Positions 17,484 to 25,434 of a DNA stretch of 43,237 nt are shown one piece after another. Both the position numbers and the translations under genes were made by a program. The notes beneath the pieces are model-generated. The model did not search any database. It saw only the letters and a list, made by a program, of their open reading frames with translations, and was not told where the DNA came from. The stretch's first letter is position 1; the number at the start of each line of letters is the position of its first letter. This DNA comes from Geobacter sp. (GTDB taxonomy: Bacteria > Desulfobacterota > Desulfuromonadia > Geobacterales > Geobacteraceae), in NCBI GenBank assembly GCA_003314535.1, contig POSG01000026.1, forward strand, positions 1-43,237. The letters are read 5' to 3'.

Positions 17484-17548
17484 AAAATCCTGAAAACGAA
17501 TACCGGCATGGCTATTCATTCCCCATGCCTAAACGCTTTCAGGATTTT
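17484..17548 (-). terminator. Strong intrinsic terminator of the hyp/rubredoxin operon
   Basis: AAAATCCTGAAA (17484-17495) and TTTCAGGATTTT (17537-17548) form a perfect 12-bp outer stem, and GGCATGG (17505-17511) pairs with CCATGCC (17523-17529) inside it. Read on the minus strand the stem is followed by a run of T residues, the classical rho-independent form. It lies 26 bases past the stop codon of the rubredoxin-like microprotein. Confidence 0.85.
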
Positions 17549-17574
17549 CTCTTTACGTGCTTAAGTGGAATATG

Positions 17575-17679
17575 TCACTCTTTCTCAAAGGATCCCTTTT
17601 CCTGGCATTGGGGACATTTTTGAGGCTTGCAGCGGCCTTCTTTGGTAAAACCGCAGGTCTTGCACTTCCAGACAGCCAT
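17575..17679 (-). CDS. RCKP-type rubredoxin-like microprotein
   Basis: A 34-residue reading frame starts MAVWKCKTCG and contains Cys6, Cys9, Cys17, Cys22 and Cys25 with the diagnostic EGRCKPQKCPQC segment, matching the short rubredoxin-like domain known as RCKP type. The paired CxxC motifs should bind one iron or zinc. A near-ideal AAGGAGG lies 8 bases upstream of the ATG. It is 52 bases downstream of hypE on the same strand and is followed by the terminator at 17484-17548, so it is probably the last gene of the hyp operon. Its role is unknown; electron transfer or metal handling are possible. Confidence 0.85.
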   Translation of the reverse strand: MAVWKCKTCGFTKEGRCKPQKCPQCQEKGSFEKE

Positions 17680-17731
17680 GTCATTTCCTCCTTTCAGAAT
17701 GATATGGTGGTTCCGCACTCACCCACTTCAA

Positions 17732-18742
17732 TCAGCATATCCGGGGGAGCTGTTCACCGGCGAGCATCTCAACTGTGCGCATGCCGCCGGTGATTGTCTC
17801 CATCCGTACCCTGCCGCCACCCTCGGAAGTCACCTCACCGATGATTGCGGCATCCTTTCCCAGGGGATGCATGCGCATCCTGGCCAGTGTGCGCTCAGCA
17901 GCATCCGGCGAAACGAAGACAAGTACCTTGCCTTCGTTGGCCACGTAAAGCGGATCCAACCCCAAGACGGCGCACACCCCCCGGACAGCGCCTTTGAGCG
18001 GCAACGCCGTTTCGTCGAGGGTAATGGTTACATCCGACTGGATGGCTATTTCTTTCAGAGTTGTCGCAACCCCCCCCCTGGTCGGATCCCGCAACACGCG
18101 GATAGATTCACCCTCTGCAAGAAGTTCGGCAACGATGCCGTTGAGCGGGGCGCAATCGCTCCGTATATCCGCTTCCAGTTCCAGGCCCTCCCTTTTGGCC
18201 ATCACCGCGATCCCATGGTCCCCGATAGTGCCATTAATGAGAATCCTGTCCCCGACCCGCGCATTGGCTCCGCCGATTCGCAGATCGTGGCGGAAAATTC
18301 CGATGCCTGAAGTGTTGATGAAGATCCGGTCAGCCTTTCCCCGGGGGACTACCTTGGTATCTCCGGCAACAATCGATACGCCGGCAAGATCGGCGGCCTT
18401 TCGCATGGTCTCCAGTATTGCTCTCAGTTCGCTGCGGCTGAAACCTTCTTCCAGGATAATCCCAACGCTGATGGCAATCGGTTCCGCACCCACCATGGCC
18501 AGATCATTAACCGTCCCGTTCACTGCCAGGTCACCTATGTTGCCTCCTGGAAAAAAGATCGGGTCAACAACGTAGGAGTCGGTTGTAAATGCAAGCCTCC
18601 GGCCGTCGTGTTCCAGAACCGCCGAATCATTCTGGCCGGCAGTTGGAATTCCCGACAGCGTGGGGATAATGAGCTCTTCCAGCAGCTGGTGTGACAGTCG
18701 TCCTCCGCTGCCGTGCCCGAGCAGGATCAAATCTGTATCCAT
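17732..18742 (-). CDS. hypE: Hydrogenase maturation protein HypE
   Basis: This 336-residue AIR-synthase-like protein matches HypE in length and motifs: LGHGSGGRLSHQL near the N-terminus, TTDSYVVDPIFFPGGNIG, VNGTVNDLAMVGAEP and RDPTRGG. It ends in the invariant PRIC, whose terminal cysteine (336) receives the carbamoyl group from HypF and is dehydrated to a thiocyanate, the source of the cyanide ligands of the NiFe site. It starts 13 bases after the hypD stop codon. Confidence 0.97.
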   Translation of the reverse strand: MDTDLILLGHGSGGRLSHQLLEELIIPTLSGIPTAGQNDSAVLEHDGRRLAFTTDSYVVDPIFFPGGNIGDLAVNGTVNDLAMVGAEPIAISVGIILEEGFSRSELRAILETMRKAADLAGVSIVAGDTKVVPRGKADRIFINTSGIGIFRHDLRIGGANARVGDRILINGTIGDHGIAVMAKREGLELEADIRSDCAPLNGIVAELLAEGESIRVLRDPTRGGVATTLKEIAIQSDVTITLDETALPLKGAVRGVCAVLGLDPLYVANEGKVLVFVSPDAAERTLARMRMHPLGKDAAIIGEVTSEGGGRVRMETITGGMRTVEMLAGEQLPRIC

Positions 18743-18755
18743 GGTATCCTCATTT

Positions 18756-19853
18756 CTATTGTCCGTACTTGTACGCCGCCGCGCAGCTTCCCTCAGACGA
18801 CACCATGCAGGCGCCGACCGGGTCCTCGGGGGTGCATGCAGTGCCGAACAGCGGGCATTCCGACGGGGAAATTTTCCCCTTCAGAACCTCACCGCACAGG
18901 CATCCCGTCGGTTCCCTGGATTCCTCCACCACGACCGGCAGCGACTTTTCCGCGTCAAAACGGGAAAATTCCTCCCTGATGGAGAGACCGCTATCCGGAA
19001 TGGCGCCCAGTCCCCGCCATACCGAATCACACGGGATGAACACCCGCGATATGAGCTCCTTGGCCCTGCTGTTTCCCTCTCTCGTGACAAAGCGCCGGTA
19101 CTGTATCTCCACCTCGGTCCGCCGCTCGACTATCTGCCTGATCAGCATTGCCACACCCTGCAGGATGTCGGCAGGTTCGAACCCGGTCACCACGCAGGGT
19201 ATGCCGTCCTCCTCGGCAAGGAAGCGGTAAGCATCGCCGCCTATGATTGCGCTCACGTGGGCAGGGCAGAGATAGCCGTCTATTCCCAGGTCGGGATCGG
19301 ATGAAAGGATGCGCATGGGAACCGGTATGGTCTTGTGGGAGGCGAGCACAAGCAGGTTGGTCAGTCCCTTGGCCTGGGCGGTGAGTATGGTCCCGGCGAT
19401 CGTGGGGGCAGTGGTCTCAAAACCGACTCCGAGAAAAATCACCCGTTTCCCGGGATTCCTGTCGGCCAGGGAAACGGCATCGAGCGGAGAATAGACCACC
19501 CTGACGTCCGCTCCCCTTGCACGTTCCTCCATCAGGCTCGAAGAAGAGCCCGGCACTCTGAGCATGTCGCCGAACGTGGCAATGATCGTATCAGGAAGCC
19601 TTGCATAGGCAACGGCCTTATCCACGTAGCCAATGGGCGTGACGCATACCGGGCAGCCCGGCCCGGAAATGAGCCTCACGCCCGGGGGCAGGATGCTCCT
19701 GATGCCGAACTGGTAAATGGCCATGGTATGGGTCCCGCACACCTCCATGAAAGTCATTGGACGGTCGTGGCGTTCAGCCAGCCGGTTAATGAGCTCGGCC
19801 AGACCCCTTACTATGTCCCGGTTGCGGAATTCTTCGAGGATCTCCCGATTCAT
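18756..19853 (-). CDS. hypD: Hydrogenase maturation protein HypD
   Basis: This 365-residue protein carries the HypD hallmarks: CGTHT (Cys39, His42), GPGCPVC (Cys67, Cys70), and a cysteine-rich C-terminus (CLCGEVLKG, PSECPLFGTAC, GACMVSSEGSCAA) that binds a 4Fe-4S cluster. With HypC it assembles the Fe(CN)2CO unit of NiFe hydrogenases. The ATG at 19851-19853 overlaps the hypC stop codon as ATGA, indicating translational coupling and favouring this start over ATG 19880. Confidence 0.97.
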   Translation of the reverse strand: MNREILEEFRNRDIVRGLAELINRLAERHDRPMTFMEVCGTHTMAIYQFGIRSILPPGVRLISGPGCPVCVTPIGYVDKAVAYARLPDTIIATFGDMLRVPGSSSSLMEERARGADVRVVYSPLDAVSLADRNPGKRVIFLGVGFETTAPTIAGTILTAQAKGLTNLLVLASHKTIPVPMRILSSDPDLGIDGYLCPAHVSAIIGGDAYRFLAEEDGIPCVVTGFEPADILQGVAMLIRQIVERRTEVEIQYRRFVTREGNSRAKELISRVFIPCDSVWRGLGAIPDSGLSIREEFSRFDAEKSLPVVVEESREPTGCLCGEVLKGKISPSECPLFGTACTPEDPVGACMVSSEGSCAAAYKYGQ

Positions 19854-20083
19854 CTCGTATCCTGTCCCAGGGTAAGGCATTCCCGCATCAGGTCGAGGGT
19901 CTCGAGCGCCTCCTCCTCATCCAGCCTGCTGATGGCAAAGCCCGCATGAATCAGTACAAAATCACCCACGGCCACTTTTTCATTCAGCATCATCAGGCTC
20001 GCTTCACGGCGCACTCCATCTATCTCCGCTACCATGTTGTCGCCTTCTATACTTACAATCTGCATGGGAACCGCAAGACACAT
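19850..20083 (-). CDS. hypC: Hydrogenase assembly chaperone HypC/HupF
   Basis: This 77-residue protein begins MCLAVPMQIV, where Cys2 is the essential iron-binding residue of HypC, and ends with the family-typical GDFVLIHAGFAISRLDEEEA segment. It carries the iron intermediate to the hydrogenase large subunit together with HypD. AAGGAG sits inside the end of hypF. It starts three bases after the hypF stop and overlaps hypD by four bases. Confidence 0.97.
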   Translation of the reverse strand: MCLAVPMQIVSIEGDNMVAEIDGVRREASLMMLNEKVAVGDFVLIHAGFAISRLDEEEALETLDLMRECLTLGQDTR

Positions 20084-20086
20084 TCG

Positions 20087-22363
20087 TTATTCTCTCCTTC
20101 CTGCTATTATTGCCTGCCCGAGAGCCAGCCCGCCGTCATTGGGGGGGACAAGCCGCTGGACAAATACACGGAAACCGCTTGCTTCAAGGAGGTCATATAC
20201 CCCCTCGCTGAGCAGCCTGTTCTGGAAAACGCCTCCAGAGAGGGCTACCCTGTCGGCGCCGGTTTCGGTACGAATCCTGCCGCAAACTTCCGCAATGGCC
20301 GAAGCAACGGTATTGTGAAACATCCTGGCCATTTCCGCGCCGCCCACCCCGATGGCAACATCGTTCGCCAGGGCGCGGACCATGGGTGCGAAATCCACCA
20401 GCAGGCCCCCTTCCCCTTCAAGGAGGGTAAAAGGATAGTGATCCCTTGCCTGGCCCTGCTCTGCAAGCGCCTCCAGTTCGATGGCCGCCTGCCCCTCATA
20501 GGTCACCCTGTTCCGCAGGCCGATTATCGCAGCAACCGCATCAAAAAGGCGACCGCAGCTGGAAGTAAGCGGGGAATTTATCCGGCGTTCCAGCATGGAG
20601 AGAAAAAGCTTCCGGTCACCGGCCGGTATCTCTTCCATGAAGGGGAGGTCAAGGCTGAACAGGGCATCCCCGAAAGCCGAGTAAAGATACGACAACGCCA
20701 TGCGGAACGGTTCCCTGACCGCCGCGTCTCCCCCCGGCAGGGGAACCTGGCGGAAATGGCCCCATCGCTTGAAGGAGGCATATCCGCCAAGGAGGAACTC
20801 CCCTCCCCAGATCGTGCCGTCCGGTCCCAGACCGGTCCCGTCGAAGATGACGCCGATGACATCCCCCTCCAGGCCGTTTTCCGCCATGCAGGATGCCATG
20901 TGGGCATGGTGATGCTGAACCCCGATCCTGGGCAGGTCCGGAATCTCCCTGGCATAAACCGTTGAAAGGTAGTCGGGGTGAAGATCATGTGCGACGATAT
21001 CAGGCTTGATCTGCAGGACCCGTTGAAGGTGACGCACGGTCTCGTCCAAGGACTTAAGAACCGCATCGTTCTGCAGGTCACCGATATGCTGGCTCATGAA
21101 AGCCCGGTCCGCCCTTGTCAGGCATACTGCACCCTTAAGTTCTGCTCCGACTGCCAACACGCTCCTCTGAGCTGCAGGCAGAACCACGGCACGCGGCACA
21201 TACCCACGGGAACGGCGCAGGAATATGGGGTTGCCACGGAAGACGCGGATCACTGAATCATCGGTGCGGACATGAATCCTCCGGTTATGCAGCAGGTAAA
21301 AATCGGCAATACCCGTCAATCGCTCACGCGCCTCTTCGTCGAGATAGGCGATCGGCTCGTCCGAGAGGTTTCCACTGGTCATCACCAGTGCAAGGAAATT
21401 ACCCCTGAGCAGGAGATGATGGAGCGGCGTGTAGGGCAGCATCACTCCGAAATAGCCGTTCAGGGGCGCGACCATGGAAGCAATGGGATTGCCGGCCCTT
21501 TTGCGGAGCAGGACGATGGGATGCTCAGGCCCCTCAAGGAGCCGCTGCTCCGTATCATCGTAAACTGCATACCGGTCAACCTCTTCCAGCCCCGGGGACA
21601 TCAGGGCAAAGGGTTTTTCATCACGCTTTTTCCGCAGCCGGAGTTCCATGACAGCTTCCGCGGAACATGCATCCACTGCCAGGTGGTAGCCGCCCAGGCC
21701 CTTGACGGCGAGGATTTTTCCCTGCTTCAACATTGCGACGGCAGCCTGCAGGGGGTCGCCGGGCACCTCACGCCCCGCCCCGTCGACCAGCCGGAGCCTG
21801 GGGCCACAAACAGGGCAAGCGACCGGCTGGGCATGGAAACGGCGGTTTGCCGGCTCTTCATACTCTGCACGGCACTCGGGGCAGAGCGGAAACTCGGCCA
21901 TGGTCGTTAACGGCCGGTCGTAAGGGACACCTTCAATGATGGTATAACGGGGACCGCAATTCGTGCAGTTGATAAAGGGATAAAGGTAGCGCCTGTCTCC
22001 CGGGTCGAAAAGTTCGCGGAGACAATCGGGACAGACATCGCAGTCAGGGGCTATCTGGATGCTGCTTGACCCGCCAGTGCTTTCCAGGATTTCGAAGCCG
22101 TCCCCTTCTTCGACAGGGAGCAGCTCTTCTTCCCTGACAGCACTCAGCACAGCAAGAGGAGGCGCTTTACTGCGAATGTCGGCAAGGAACCCGGAAACAT
22201 CATCTGCCTCCCCCTGCGCCTCCAGCAATACGCCTGCAGGTGTATTGCGCACCCATCCGCAAATCGAATGGGCCTTTGCCAGCCGATATATGAAAGGACG
22301 GAAACCAACTCCCTGGACAATGCCCTCGATTGAAACCTTTAGCCGTCTAGTCGTTTTTAGCAT
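20087..22363 (-). CDS. hypF: Carbamoyltransferase HypF
   Basis: From ATG 22363 the product is 758 residues, the usual HypF length. Domains in order: acylphosphatase-like (GIVQGVGFRPFIYR near residue 14), two zinc-finger units (CDVCPDC, CTNCGPRYT, CPECRAEYEE, ACPVCGPR), a YrdC-like domain and a Kae1-like carbamoyltransferase domain with the metal-binding HHHAHMAS motif. It transfers carbamoyl from carbamoyl phosphate to the C-terminal Cys of HypE. An in-frame ATG at 22441 would overlap hypB by 56 bases and add non-homologous residues. Confidence 0.97.
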   Translation of the reverse strand: MLKTTRRLKVSIEGIVQGVGFRPFIYRLAKAHSICGWVRNTPAGVLLEAQGEADDVSGFLADIRSKAPPLAVLSAVREEELLPVEEGDGFEILESTGGSSSIQIAPDCDVCPDCLRELFDPGDRRYLYPFINCTNCGPRYTIIEGVPYDRPLTTMAEFPLCPECRAEYEEPANRRFHAQPVACPVCGPRLRLVDGAGREVPGDPLQAAVAMLKQGKILAVKGLGGYHLAVDACSAEAVMELRLRKKRDEKPFALMSPGLEEVDRYAVYDDTEQRLLEGPEHPIVLLRKRAGNPIASMVAPLNGYFGVMLPYTPLHHLLLRGNFLALVMTSGNLSDEPIAYLDEEARERLTGIADFYLLHNRRIHVRTDDSVIRVFRGNPIFLRRSRGYVPRAVVLPAAQRSVLAVGAELKGAVCLTRADRAFMSQHIGDLQNDAVLKSLDETVRHLQRVLQIKPDIVAHDLHPDYLSTVYAREIPDLPRIGVQHHHAHMASCMAENGLEGDVIGVIFDGTGLGPDGTIWGGEFLLGGYASFKRWGHFRQVPLPGGDAAVREPFRMALSYLYSAFGDALFSLDLPFMEEIPAGDRKLFLSMLERRINSPLTSSCGRLFDAVAAIIGLRNRVTYEGQAAIELEALAEQGQARDHYPFTLLEGEGGLLVDFAPMVRALANDVAIGVGGAEMARMFHNTVASAIAEVCGRIRTETGADRVALSGGVFQNRLLSEGVYDLLEASGFRVFVQRLVPPNDGGLALGQAIIAGRRE

Positions 22364-22385
22364 TCCGGATGGTCCGCGTGGGACT

Positions 22386-23171
22386 TCATCCCTTCCTGGT
22401 CCCGGAGGCAAGCCATGAATACCAGGCTTCCATACCTTCACCTGTTTTGCTTGATACGTCGAAAATCAAGATATCGGGGTTCACGCGGCGAGCCATCTCC
22501 TTGCACTTGCCGGCATCGAAATCCACGTGGGGCAGAAGGTCGACCTTGTTGAGAAGCATCACATCGGCATTGTGGAACATTGCAGGGTACTTGAGCGGTT
22601 TGTCCTCACCTTCGGTTACGCTGAGGACAACCACCTTGTGATGTTCTCCCAGGTCGAACGCGGCCGGGCAAACCAGGTTGCCGACGTTTTCGATCATGAG
22701 TACATCCAGGCCGTCGAGATCGAATGCCTCAGCGGCATGACACACCATGTGCGCGTCAAGGTGGCATCCCGCGCCGGTGTTGACCTGATGCACCGGCACG
22801 CCCGTGGCGGAGATCCGGACCGCATCATTATCGGTCTGCTGGTCGCCCTCGATGACGGCAAACCGGTATTTGTCCTTCAAGTCCGCAAGGGTCCTCTCAA
22901 GAATCGTGGTCTTCCCCGAGCCGGGCGAACTCACAAGGTTGAGAACGAAAACCCCTTTCCTGAAAAACATGTTCCTGTTTTCCCTCGCAATCCTGTTGTT
23001 CTTGGAAAGGATATCTGCCTCGACCGCGATAGTCTTTTCCGCAAGGGACTCCTTTGCAGGATGGTCATGGTGATGGGAATGGCTATGATCATGATGGTGA
23101 TCATGCCCGTCATGGTGATGTTCATGCTCGTGATTCATGTCTTCGGGACTGCAACCGCATGTCGTGCACAT
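22386..23171 (-). CDS. hypB: Hydrogenase nickel-incorporation GTPase HypB
   Basis: This 261-residue protein starts MCTTCGC, the high-affinity nickel site (Cys2, Cys5, Cys7), followed by a 15-histidine nickel-storage stretch at residues 14-37. The SIMIBI GTPase domain follows, with P-loop SSPGSGKT (81-88), EGDQQTDNDA, IENVGNLVCP and NKVDLLP. It delivers nickel to hydrogenase with HypA. The long His-rich tract indicates a combined storage and insertion form. It starts four bases after the hypA stop. Confidence 0.97.
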   Translation of the reverse strand: MCTTCGCSPEDMNHEHEHHHDGHDHHHDHSHSHHHDHPAKESLAEKTIAVEADILSKNNRIARENRNMFFRKGVFVLNLVSSPGSGKTTILERTLADLKDKYRFAVIEGDQQTDNDAVRISATGVPVHQVNTGAGCHLDAHMVCHAAEAFDLDGLDVLMIENVGNLVCPAAFDLGEHHKVVVLSVTEGEDKPLKYPAMFHNADVMLLNKVDLLPHVDFDAGKCKEMARRVNPDILIFDVSSKTGEGMEAWYSWLASGTRKG

Positions 23172-23175
23172 GTCT

Positions 23176-23508
23176 TCAGTCTACCTCCAGTTCTTTTACC
23201 CGCAATTCCTCGCCAGAGAGGATGGCCACCCGGAAGCCTCCGCAGGTCGGGCATGGTTCATAGTATGACCCAAGGTCAAATTCGCAGGAGCAATCCTCAC
23301 ATTTTCCCCGTGCCGGAATATTTTCGATTATCAGGCGGGCGCCTTCCAGAAGGGTACCTCGCGTGCATGCTTCGAAGCAGAACTCGACAGCCTCCGGAAT
23401 AACCCCGCTCAACCGGCCGATCTCAAGAACGACAGTCGTTATGCGTCGGCCTCCGGCGTTGCTCTCGCAGATATCTACGACACCCTGTGTTATTGAAAGT
23501 TCATGCAT
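23176..23508 (-). CDS. hypA: Hydrogenase nickel-insertion protein HypA
   Basis: From ATG 23508 the protein is 110 residues and begins MHELSITQ, with the nickel-binding His2. The zinc site is formed by Cys70, Cys73, Cys86 and Cys89 (CEDC and CPTC). HypA brings nickel to the hydrogenase large subunit together with HypB. It is the first gene of the hypA-B-F-C-D-E operon. The longer frame from 23565 adds residues not seen in HypA. Confidence 0.96.
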   Translation of the reverse strand: MHELSITQGVVDICESNAGGRRITTVVLEIGRLSGVIPEAVEFCFEACTRGTLLEGARLIIENIPARGKCEDCSCEFDLGSYYEPCPTCGGFRVAILSGEELRVKELEVD

Positions 23509-23548
23509 GTGGCATCCCCCGCGGACTTGCCCTTGATTTCCCGGCAGC

Positions 23549-23564
23549 TGCCAGCAAGTTGCCA
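23549..23564 (-). promoter_or_regulatory. Candidate sigma-54 promoter of the hyp operon
   Basis: On the minus strand TGGCAACTTGCTGGCA matches the -24/-12 consensus TGGCAC-N5-TTGCA at 5 of 6 and 4 of 5 positions, with the essential GG and GC exactly ten bases apart. The predicted start would give a leader of about 30 bases before hypA. hyp operons are sigma-54 dependent in E. coli (FhlA-activated), which makes the match plausible. No activator gene is nearby. Confidence 0.5.
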
Positions 23565-23666
23565 CTTTAACTGGCTAAGCCGGGCGCATGCAGCTGCACC
23601 CTGTGCAAGCAAAGCATTCAATTTTTCATATATTATCAGATCGCAAAATTTTTTAGAAGGAGTAAA

Positions 23667-23768
23667 ATGCTCATGACGCGGAAAAAGAAACCAGGGGTTA
23701 GGCAATGGCGTCGCAAACGCCTGCGTCAGGGCTCCTTCACTGCTTCGGCATGTCCTCACGCCCTATGA
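23667..23768 (+). CDS. Possible 33-residue basic microprotein
   Basis: A short plus-strand frame begins MLMTRKKKPGVRQWRRKRLR and ends just inside the 3' end of the NUDIX gene. A good ribosome binding site, AGAAGGAG, lies 5 bases before the ATG, downstream of an AT-rich stretch (23615-23655). The N-terminal two thirds are strongly basic. It is divergent from hypA. No family is recognised, and short frames of this length with a chance binding site are common. Confidence 0.3.
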   Translation: MLMTRKKKPGVRQWRRKRLRQGSFTASACPHAL

Positions 23769-24274
23769 TATGCCCGGAACAGGCTGACCATGGTCTTGCT
23801 GTCGGTGATGTCTCCGGCTACTGCCATGGCCAGCGCTTCGGCCATGGGAATTCGAACCACTTCTATGTCCTCGTAGTGTTCCGGTTCCGCCTGCCCTTGG
23901 ACCAGACCGGTTGCCAGATAAAGATGTATCTGCTCATCGAACACTCCCGGCGACGTATGTACCACACCTAGTGATTCCATGTTTGCGGCCACCAGCCCTG
24001 TTTCTTCGCCAAGCTCTCTGATTCCGCAATGGAGTGGGTCTTCTCCCGGGTCGAGGCGTCCGGCGGGAATTTCCAGCAGAAACCGATCGACGGAAGGTCG
24101 AAGCTGCCTGATCAGGGAAACCGTGCCATCGTCATGGAGCGGGAGCACGCCGACACCCCCCGGATGGCGAACGATCTGAAATACATGCCATCCCTTGGCG
24201 CCTATCTTGACTTCGAATTGTTCAAGTCCGACAACGAGTCCTTTAAAAAGAATCTCTCTGTTTCTGGTTTCCAA
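23756..24274 (-). CDS. NUDIX hydrolase (ADP-ribose pyrophosphatase-like)
   Basis: This 172-residue protein contains a complete Nudix box at 72-94 (Gly72, Glu78, Arg86-Glu87-Leu88, Glu90-Glu91, Gly93). The sequence before it (RQLRPSVDRFLLEIPAGRLDPGE) is typical of ADP-ribose/ADP-sugar pyrophosphatases. The start is TTG at 24272-24274, preceded by AAGGGGG. It probably hydrolyses ADP-ribose to AMP and ribose 5-phosphate. The substrate is inferred at subfamily level. Confidence 0.88.
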   Translation of the reverse strand: METRNREILFKGLVVGLEQFEVKIGAKGWHVFQIVRHPGGVGVLPLHDDGTVSLIRQLRPSVDRFLLEIPAGRLDPGEDPLHCGIRELGEETGLVAANMESLGVVHTSPGVFDEQIHLYLATGLVQGQAEPEHYEDIEVVRIPMAEALAMAVAGDITDSKTMVSLFRAYHRA

Positions 24275-24625
24275 GACAATTTACCCCCTTTTCAACGGAA
24301 TGCGGATTAGGCCTGTCCTGGGCGGCAGGAATTCGCCGGCCGCAAGTGTTTCCTTTGTCTGCAGATGAGACATCCACTATCACATGGGCCAGTTGAAATC
24401 CCTCAAGGCAAAACGGCAGAACTGGCAGATTACAACGAGGCGGAATACGGCCCCATTATTATGCAGATCTTCAAAAAACGTTTTTCCATGAGATACAGGG
24501 ATACTAACACATGCAGAAAAGTCTTGGGCTTGCGCATTGGCGCACACTCGCGATTTATGATATGCTTTCACTATCGTGAGCAGGCTTCCCGCTTCACCAG
24601 CCAATTAATCATCATGAGGTGGAGA
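24275..24625. other. Divergent intergenic region before the cytochrome gene
   Basis: This 351-base stretch separates the NUDIX gene (minus) from the diheme cytochrome gene (plus) and should hold both promoters. A small inverted repeat, TGCGC at 24531-24535 and GCGCA at 24540-24544, lies about 80 bases before the cytochrome start and could be an operator. The open frame from 24365 upstream of the cytochrome start has no signal peptide or recognisable motif and is not called as coding. Confidence 0.4.
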
Positions 24626-24961
24626 ATGAAAAAATTTATTGCCGCTGGAATCTTTACGACTGTCTTTGCCGCTGTCGGTTGTGCCATGCTTACTTCCTGG
24701 AAGGCAATCCCGCCACCAGGGGGATGCGACCAGTGCCATAGTGTTCCCATAAATGCCAACTGGACAGTTGCTTACAAGGCTCCCATGCTCCACGATGAAA
24801 GGGACAAGGAATATTTCCAGACCGAGCAGTACAACCTTCCTCCCTCGGACAAGCCCGCTTCGAAACTCGAGGTGAAAAAAGTCGAGGACGAAAAATGTTT
24901 CGAATGCCACAAATCTCCATCGCCTTCTCACAAAGGAAGGACCGGCCGGTTTCACCACTGA
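24626..24961 (+). CDS. Small diheme c-type cytochrome
   Basis: This 111-residue protein starts at ATG 24626 behind GGTGGAG. Residues 1-20 are a signal sequence with a cysteine at 19 (AAVGC), which may be a weak lipobox, so the protein could be lipid-anchored. Two heme-binding motifs follow, CDQCH (34-38) and CFECH (91-95). Further histidines (for example at 56, 102, 110 and 111) could be distal ligands. Such small multiheme cytochromes are abundant in metal-reducing Geobacter-type bacteria. It is probably a periplasmic or membrane-anchored electron carrier; the partner is unknown. Confidence 0.88.
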   Translation: MKKFIAAGIFTTVFAAVGCAMLTSWKAIPPPGGCDQCHSVPINANWTVAYKAPMLHDERDKEYFQTEQYNLPPSDKPASKLEVKKVEDEKCFECHKSPSPSHKGRTGRFHH

Positions 24962-25036
24962 GCCTTCGGGAAAGCGAACGTTATCATAACGGGGCGCCAG
25001 GCACGAGCACGTTAAATCCGTGTGTCAGGCGCGGAA

Positions 25037-25411
25037 TCAATTTGACTGCCTGCCCAGCATTTCGCGGGCGTTTCTGATGCCGTGTTCCAGGTCTGACAGA
25101 AAACAGATCGAGTCCGTGTTCTGCTCCACCTCAGGGCAGGCGAGTTCCAGCAGCGCGCGAAGCATGAACATGAACCACTCCGTGCTGTCATGCATGGGCG
25201 AAATTGCGTGGGTATGTGCCAGATAAACGACGGCCCTGACCAGAATCTGCGGATCATGCCCCTGATCCCTCAAGCGGCCGACCTGGTGCAGAGAATGCCG
25301 ATAGAATATTTCTGCCAGCCTTTTGATTTTCGCCACGTCTGTGGGACGTATGTCAGCCATTGATTTACGCGCGGCCTCGAAGCAGGCGGCGCGCAACGCC
25401 TCGTGATTCAA
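25037..25411 (-). CDS. Conserved-looking helical protein of unknown function
   Basis: This 124-residue protein is predicted to be mostly helical and soluble, with no signal peptide or known motif. It starts at TTG 25409-25411 behind GGGAGG, 23 bases after the ybgC stop codon, so it is probably cotranscribed with ybgC. A histidine-containing central segment (HTHAISPMHD, about 66-75) might bind a metal, but no family is recognised. Confidence 0.6.
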   Translation of the reverse strand: MNHEALRAACFEAARKSMADIRPTDVAKIKRLAEIFYRHSLHQVGRLRDQGHDPQILVRAVVYLAHTHAISPMHDSTEWFMFMLRALLELACPEVEQNTDSICFLSDLEHGIRNAREMLGRQSN

Positions 25412-25434
25412 AGCGGTCCCTCCCTGCTTGAACT

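Noticed and set aside
19171-19190. GGTTCGAACCC resembling a tRNA T-loop
   Set aside because: It is within the conserved coding sequence of hypD, with no acceptor or anticodon stems around it.
24979-24991. CGTTATCATAACG palindrome after the cytochrome gene
   Set aside because: The arms are separated by one base, so it cannot form a terminator hairpin, and a 6-bp palindrome may be chance.
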